From the NCBI GenBank assembly GCA_022760435.1, contig JALEFY010000024.1:1-64000 (forward strand): a DNA stretch of 64,000 bases, given 5' to 3'. The translations under genes and the position numbers were made by a program. Source of the stretch: Neomegalonema sp. (GTDB lineage Bacteria > Pseudomonadota > Alphaproteobacteria > Rhodobacterales > Rhodobacteraceae). Positions 59,484-64,000 of the stretch are shown here, in pieces. Every line of letters begins with the position of its first letter. Positions within the stretch are counted from its first letter, which is position 1. The notes beneath the pieces are model-generated. The model saw only the letters and a list, made by a program, of their open reading frames with translations, was not told the DNA's origin and ran no database searches.

Positions 59484-61130
59484 ATGGCCGGAATGCTCGA
59501 GACCTGGAACGCATTGTCTCTCACCAAGCGACTAACTCTGGTGGGGGCGGTGATTGGCACCATCCTCACAGTCCTGGCGCTGGCTCAGACTGCCACGGCA
59601 CCGTCGATGGCGCTCCTTTATGGGGGGCTTGAGGAGCAGTCGGCGGGTGAGGTCGTTACCGCCCTCGACAAGATGAACGTGCCCTATGAGATCCGCGGCA
59701 ATGCGATCTATGTCGATGGCACGCAGCGCGATTTCGTCCGGATGAGCCTGGCGCGGGACGGACTGCCGCAGCAAGGGCAAAAAGGCTATGAGCTTCTCGA
59801 TGATCTGAGCGGCTTTGGTACCACTTCCGAGATGTTCGAGGCGGCTTATTGGCGCGCGAAGGAAGGCGAGCTTGGCCGCACGATCATGTCGGTGCCGGGT
59901 GTCTCCTCGGTTCGTGTGCATATCGGCAATGCCTCGCGCCGCCCGTTCCAGCAAGGTGCGGCAAAGACGACCGCCGCCGTGACCGTACGCACCAATGGCG
60001 GCGCGCTCTCCGAGCAATCGGCGCTGTCGATCCGCTATCTGGTCGCTCTTTCGGTGGCTGGCATTGACCCCAAACAGGTCGCGGTGATCGATGCCAAACA
60101 CGGCGTCGTCCTGCGCCCGGGTCAGGATCGTGCCTTTGGCGTCGGCAACGCCCTGGCTGAGGAAAAGGCCAAGCGGCTCGAACAGGATATCGCAACGCTG
60201 CTCGGGGTGCGGGTTGGCGATGGCAATGTCCGCGTCTCCGTCACCGTCGAGACCACGACCGAACAGGAAACCATCTCCGAGCGGATCGTTGATCCGGAAA
60301 GCCGGGTGACCTTGACCGCCGACACATCCTCGCTCAACGAGCAGACCAAGGGCTCGCGCGGGGTGGTCACGGTTGCCTCCAACCTGCCCGATGGCGATGC
60401 GGCCAATGGCGATGGCGGCGACGAATCGCAACGTCAGGAAAGCCGCGAGCAGGTCACCTACAGCTATTCGGAGACCCGCCGCGATCAGGTTAAATCGGCC
60501 GGGGCCGTCAAGCGCATCGGGGTTGCGGTGCTCATCGATGAGCAGGAGATCATCTCCCCAGATGGCACCATCACCTATCAGGCCCGCCCGCCCGAGGAAC
60601 TGGCCGCGATCCAGAAGCTCGTACAGTCAGCAATCGCCTTTGATGAAGGGCGCGGCGATGTCGTGACCGTCGAATCGATGCGCTTTGCCGCGATCCCCAA
60701 TACCGGCGAGGTCGTCACCGCAGGCTTTGCCGAGCGTTTCCTCGAAAACAACGCGATGTCGCTGATCCAGCTCGGCATTCTGAGCGTGGTGGCGCTGCTG
60801 CTCGGCCTGCTCGTGGTCAAGCCGATCCTGAGCGCGACCAAGGCACCGATGCTGCGTGAAGACGAGCTCGCCCAGGCGTTGCCGACCTCCGCCACCGCTG
60901 GCCTGCCCGCCCCCGATGGCGCGAAAGCGACGAATGAGATGAGCATGGCCGAACTTGCCGCCGAGCCCGCCGAGACGGTGGTCATCGAAGACAAGTCGGA
61001 TGAAGGCGAGGGGCTCGAGAAGATCGGCGCCATGGAAAGCCTGCGCGCTCTGGTCACCGAGGAGCAGGAAGCCAGCGGGCATATCCTGAAGAACTGGCTC
61101 AACGACACCCGCACCGCGGTGCCGGCGTGA
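59484..61130 (+). CDS. fliF: Flagellar MS-ring protein FliF
   Basis: A 548-aa MS-ring subunit. The N-terminal membrane helix (RLTLVGAVIGTILTVLALAQTATA) and C-terminal helix (LENNAMSLIQLGILSVVALLLGLLVVKPIL) flank the ring-building motifs (SMALLYGGLEEQSAGEVVTALDKMNVPYEIRGNAIYVD; AAYWRAKEGELGRTIMSVPGVSSVRVHIG). The cytoplasmic tail, MESLRALVTEEQEASGHILKNWLNDT, binds FliG. ATG 59484 follows ACGGAGCGG. First gene of fliF-fliH-fliN-fliP-fliG. Confidence 0.95.
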   Translation: MAGMLETWNALSLTKRLTLVGAVIGTILTVLALAQTATAPSMALLYGGLEEQSAGEVVTALDKMNVPYEIRGNAIYVDGTQRDFVRMSLARDGLPQQGQKGYELLDDLSGFGTTSEMFEAAYWRAKEGELGRTIMSVPGVSSVRVHIGNASRRPFQQGAAKTTAAVTVRTNGGALSEQSALSIRYLVALSVAGIDPKQVAVIDAKHGVVLRPGQDRAFGVGNALAEEKAKRLEQDIATLLGVRVGDGNVRVSVTVETTTEQETISERIVDPESRVTLTADTSSLNEQTKGSRGVVTVASNLPDGDAANGDGGDESQRQESREQVTYSYSETRRDQVKSAGAVKRIGVAVLIDEQEIISPDGTITYQARPPEELAAIQKLVQSAIAFDEGRGDVVTVESMRFAAIPNTGEVVTAGFAERFLENNAMSLIQLGILSVVALLLGLLVVKPILSATKAPMLREDELAQALPTSATAGLPAPDGAKATNEMSMAELAAEPAETVVIEDKSDEGEGLEKIGAMESLRALVTEEQEASGHILKNWLNDTRTAVPA

Positions 61131-61152
61131 TCAGGCGCGGTGAGGAAAGGAC

Positions 61153-61872
61153 ATGAGCATGGCCATGAGCAAGTCCCTGTTTCTGGAGCCCTTTGCCCAG
61201 ACCACTCCGGCGGAAAAGATCGCCTTGCTCGAAGCCCAGCGTGAAGAGCAAGCGCAAGAGGCGCTGAAGGCGCAGCTTGAGGCCAGTTTCGATGACGGCT
61301 ATCGCGCCGGGCTCGAGAAAGCCGAAGAGCTGGCGCAAGATGCGCGGCTGCGCGCGATCGAGACCGTTGCCGAAGAACTGCGCGGCCTGCGCGCCGATAT
61401 CGGGCAGGCACAGGGCGTCGCCAATGCCCAGGCGGGGGCGGCATTGATGTCGGCCCTGGAGGCGCTCTTGCCAGCACTTTGCGAGCGCGGATTCGCCACC
61501 GAGGCCGTCGCGGTGCTCGAAGCCTGGATGGGCGATCTCGACGATGCGCCCCTGACCCTGCGCGCGGCTCCTGACTGCGCGCAGATCCTCTCGGAGGCGC
61601 TGGCAGGCATGGCTCCGCATGGCGCCCTGCATGGCGAGGGCCACGATCCGCAGGCCCTGAGCGCCACGATCACCAGCGACCCCGCCCTGCCCCCGCTGAA
61701 CTTCGAGCTGCATGTGGGCGAGAGGGTAAATGCATTCGATCTCGACGCACCGCAAAAAAATATCCTGGCAATCCTTGCCCGGCTAACGGCTCCGAAACCT
61801 TCTTCGAGCCATTGTGCACCCGAACCGTCCCCGATGGGGGATGATGTATCCGAGCCCGGAGAAACGTCATGA
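61153..61872 (+). CDS. fliH: FliH-like flagellar export protein
   Basis: A 239-aa protein. The N-terminal helical part (EKIALLEAQREEQAQEALKAQLEASFDDGYRAGLEKAEELAQDARLRAIETVAEEL) includes the GYRAGLEKA-type segment seen in FliH proteins, which hold the FliI ATPase at the export gate. The C-terminal alpha/beta half (~130-220) is divergent. Identity rests partly on position between fliF and fliN. AGGAAAGG precedes ATG 61153; the stop overlaps fliN (ATGA). Confidence 0.8.
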   Translation: MSMAMSKSLFLEPFAQTTPAEKIALLEAQREEQAQEALKAQLEASFDDGYRAGLEKAEELAQDARLRAIETVAEELRGLRADIGQAQGVANAQAGAALMSALEALLPALCERGFATEAVAVLEAWMGDLDDAPLTLRAAPDCAQILSEALAGMAPHGALHGEGHDPQALSATITSDPALPPLNFELHVGERVNAFDLDAPQKNILAILARLTAPKPSSSHCAPEPSPMGDDVSEPGETS

Positions 61873-62216
61873 GCGAAGAACTCGATATCAAGATCCCTGA
61901 CCCGAATGACGGCGCTGGCGAAGCCCCCAAATTCGACACCCGTGATGAAAGCCCGGAAGGGCGCCATCGCCGTGCGATCTTTGGCATGCCCGTGCAACTG
62001 GTGGTCTCGGTCGGCAAGGCCGAACCGACGGTTGGCGAATTGCTCGCCATGGGCCGCGACACCGTGATCCCGCTCGATAGCCGCATCGACGAGCCGGTGG
62101 AGATCATGATCGGCAAACGCGTCATTGCCCGCGGTGAACTTCAGGAGATCGAAGAGGGCGAAGGCGGTCTGGGCGTGCGCCTGACCGAGATCGTCGACAT
62201 CTCCGGCCCGTTCTGA
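61869..62216 (+). CDS. fliN: Flagellar motor switch protein FliN
   Basis: A 115-aa C-ring protein. After an acidic head, the SpoA/SPOA domain covers residues ~38-110: GMPVQLVVSVGKAEPTVGELLAMGRDTVIPLDSRIDEPVEIMIGKRVIARGELQEIEEGEGGLGVRLTEIVD. The length is that of a short FliN. It is coupled by overlap to the FliH-like gene. Confidence 0.94.
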   Translation: MSEELDIKIPDPNDGAGEAPKFDTRDESPEGRHRRAIFGMPVQLVVSVGKAEPTVGELLAMGRDTVIPLDSRIDEPVEIMIGKRVIARGELQEIEEGEGGLGVRLTEIVDISGPF

Positions 62217-62305
62217 TCCACGCCCCTGCCCTGCCCGCCAGGAGCGCAGAATGCGCTTTGAGCGGACAGGTTTCTACCGCGCTGATTGATGCAAGGACCT
62301 GCGAT

Positions 62306-63082
62306 ATGCGTACCGCCAGAAGGGCGACTGCAAACACTGCCAGTATCAGGCTTCGGGCCCTGCTGCTCGGGCTTGTCATTGCCCTGGTCGGTCTGAGCGG
62401 ACCGGCCATGGCGCAGGATATCAGCATTTCTCTGGGCGATGGCGAGGCGATGAGCGCGCGCATCATCCAGATGTTCTTGCTGGTCACCCTGCTGAGCCTC
62501 GCGCCCGGCATCGCGATCATGGTGACCTGCTTTCCGTTCATGGTCACGACCTTGTCGATCCTGCGTCAGGCGATCGGCCTGCAAGCGGCACCGCCCAACA
62601 TGATGATCGTGTCGCTGGCGCTGTTCCTGACCTATTTCGTGATGGCGCCGGTCTTCTCGACCGCTTGGGAAAACGGCATCCAGCCGATGATCGACGGCAC
62701 CATGACCGACGAACAGGCATTCTCCGAGACGCTGGCCCCTTTCGTCGAGTTCATGAGCGCGCGCGTTGATCCGCAGACCCTCGCCTCGCTCACCGATCTG
62801 GCCCCCAAGCAGACGCTGATCCCCGAAGATGAGGCCGCCCCGCTGTCGGTGCTGATCCCCTCCTTCATGCTCTCGGAGATCCAGCGCGCCTTTGAGGTCG
62901 GGTTCATGATCTTTTTGCCCTTCCTGATCATTGATCTGGTCGTGGCCTCGGTTCTGATGGCCATGGGCATGATGATGGTGCCCCCGGCCGTCGTCTCCCT
63001 GCCCTTCAAGCTCGCCTTCTTCGTCATGGCCGATGGCTGGACGCTGCTGGCTGGCGCACTCGTGACAGGATACACCTCGTGA
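62306..63082 (+). CDS. fliP: Flagellar export gate protein FliP
   Basis: A 258-aa export-gate component. A signal peptide (RLRALLLGLVIALVGLSGPAMA) is followed by membrane segments in SARIIQMFLLVTLLSLAPGIAIMVTCFPFMVTTLSILRQAIG and by VSLALFLTYFVMAPVF. The conserved FliP end is LIPSFMLSEIQRAFEVGFMIFLPFLIIDLVVASVLMAMGMMMVPPAVVSLPFKLAFFVMADGW. AAGGACC precedes ATG 62306. The stop overlaps fliG (TGATG). fliQ and fliR are not in the window. Confidence 0.95.
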   Translation: MRTARRATANTASIRLRALLLGLVIALVGLSGPAMAQDISISLGDGEAMSARIIQMFLLVTLLSLAPGIAIMVTCFPFMVTTLSILRQAIGLQAAPPNMMIVSLALFLTYFVMAPVFSTAWENGIQPMIDGTMTDEQAFSETLAPFVEFMSARVDPQTLASLTDLAPKQTLIPEDEAAPLSVLIPSFMLSEIQRAFEVGFMIFLPFLIIDLVVASVLMAMGMMMVPPAVVSLPFKLAFFVMADGWTLLAGALVTGYTS

Positions 63083-64000
63083 TGCAGCAACTTGAAGCCC
63101 CCAAGGGCGGCGCCGTCGCCCCAGCCTCCGCAGCAAGCAGCACCGGAGGCACCCTGACCGTAAAACTCTCCAAGCCGGAAAAGGCTGCGATCATCATCAA
63201 CGCGCTGGGCGAAGAGCTGGCCGCACAGATCCTGCCCGAGCTGGGCCCGGCGGCGATCCGTTCCTTTGCGCGGGCCTCGGCCCGGCTGACGGATGTGCCC
63301 AAGGCCGTGATCGAACAGGTGGTGATCGAGTTTGTCGAGGCGCTGGAGACCCGCGGTATCTCGGTCAATCATGATGCGCTGCGCCGCCTGTTGGCCGAGT
63401 TCATGTCGCCGCAGGATATCGATGCGCTGTTCCGCAATCTCGACGCCAATGTCAGCGGTGAGGAAACCGTCTGGCAGCGGCTCAACCACGCCAAGATCTC
63501 GCAGATCGCCCAGTTCCTGGGCCGCGAGCACGCGCAGACCACCGCCGTTGTGCTGACCAATATGAGCGCCGAGAAAAGCGCCAAGATCCTGACCCGGCTG
63601 GACCCGCTCTATGCCCAGGAAGTGCTCATGCGCATGTCGGCGCTCGATCACATCAAGCCGCAGGTGCTCGATCGGATCGAGGCATCGGTTCAGGATCAGT
63701 TCCTCGACAATGACAGCGATGACAGCAGCTCCTCGCGTCCGAAACCGGCAGAGCTGGTCGGCTCGATGATGAACTTCCTGCCGCGCGAGAAGCGGGATGG
63801 CTTCCTGAGCACGCTCGAGGAAAAGGTCCCCGAATTTGCCGATGCCGTGCAAAAGAAGATGTTCACCTTCGAGGATATTCCGAAGCGGGTTCTGCCCGGG
63901 AGTATCGCAACCATCTGCCGCAGCGTCGATGCGCCGGTCCTGCTGCAAGCGCTGTTTGCCGCGAAACAGCAGCGCTCGGCAGCGCTGGATTTCATCCTCA
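63082..64000 (+). CDS. fliG: Flagellar motor switch protein FliG (partial, runs off window)
   Basis: About 306 residues are visible and the frame is open at the window end. The N-terminal FliF-binding domain (LSKPEKAAIIINALGEELAAQILPELGP), the middle armadillo-like domain (NHAKISQIAQFLGREHAQTTAVVLTNMSAEKSAKILTRLD) and the start of the C-terminal torque domain (EEKVPEFADAVQKKMFTFEDIPKRVLPGSIATICRSVDAPVLLQAL) are visible. ATG 63082 overlaps the fliP stop by one base. Confidence 0.95.
   Translation, partial: MQQLEAPKGGAVAPASAASSTGGTLTVKLSKPEKAAIIINALGEELAAQILPELGPAAIRSFARASARLTDVPKAVIEQVVIEFVEALETRGISVNHDALRRLLAEFMSPQDIDALFRNLDANVSGEETVWQRLNHAKISQIAQFLGREHAQTTAVVLTNMSAEKSAKILTRLDPLYAQEVLMRMSALDHIKPQVLDRIEASVQDQFLDNDSDDSSSSRPKPAELVGSMMNFLPREKRDGFLSTLEEKVPEFADAVQKKMFTFEDIPKRVLPGSIATICRSVDAPVLLQALFAAKQQRSAALDFIL

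Overview
The window is high-GC, gene-dense alphaproteobacterial chromosome. The linked order homoserine dehydrogenase - class II FBPase - RecJ - tRNA-Glu, the homodimeric E1 pyruvate dehydrogenase operon, a 404-aa NADP isocitrate dehydrogenase, and a flagellar block with divergent fliL/fliF, a MotE-like protein and a DUF6468-like protein all point to Rhodobacterales (Rhodobacteraceae). This is inference from gene content; no 16S gene is present. No prophage, insertion sequence or CRISPR array was seen.

Layout. 1-5.7 kb: structured intergenic repeats, a YeeE/YedE sulfur-compound transporter with a secreted DUF302 protein, a TPR protein, an OpgC-type membrane protein and TrmJ. 5.7-8.4 kb: two paralogous RTX proteins sharing an unrecognised N-terminal domain. 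8.6-11.6 kb: icd, a structured non-coding stretch, a 90-aa unknown protein and a Crp/Fnr regulator. 11.8-15.9 kb: glutamine synthetase-like, agmatinase-like and class III aminotransferase genes, probably for polyamine or guanidino-compound use. 16-22.8 kb: hom, glpX, a membrane protein, recJ and two tRNA-Glu genes, then repeats. 23-26.4 kb: an ABC-type permease and an ABC ATPase homologue that has lost every catalytic motif. 26.6-29.2 kb: a LysR regulator, HMG-CoA lyase and an enoyl-CoA hydratase (leucine catabolism). 29.3-36 kb: an MFS carrier, a FIST-like protein with a 69-aa partner, a FecCD/FecE-type importer and panB. 35.6-42.8 kb: an RND efflux pair, homoserine O-acetyltransferase, Bpt and a small zinc-ribbon membrane protein. 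42.8-51.3 kb: a GntR/FadR regulator divergent from aceE-aceF-lpd, then a RES-Xre toxin-antitoxin pair. 51.3-53.2 kb: a secreted M64-like metallopeptidase with RTX repeats. 53.4-64 kb: flgF, an 877-aa unknown protein, motA, motE-like, DUF6468-like and fliL (minus strand), divergent from fliF-fliH-fliN-fliP-fliG (plus strand); fliG runs off the end.

The most unusual signals are the ABC pseudo-ATPase with its permease, the large His/Asp/Gln-rich protein in the flagellar operon, and short tandem repeats (mostly 15-bp units encoding pentapeptides) scattered through at least four unrelated genes plus one spacer. Further points of interest are a hairpin repeat family with a compensatory stem change and a chain of three long perfect stem-loops downstream of icd.
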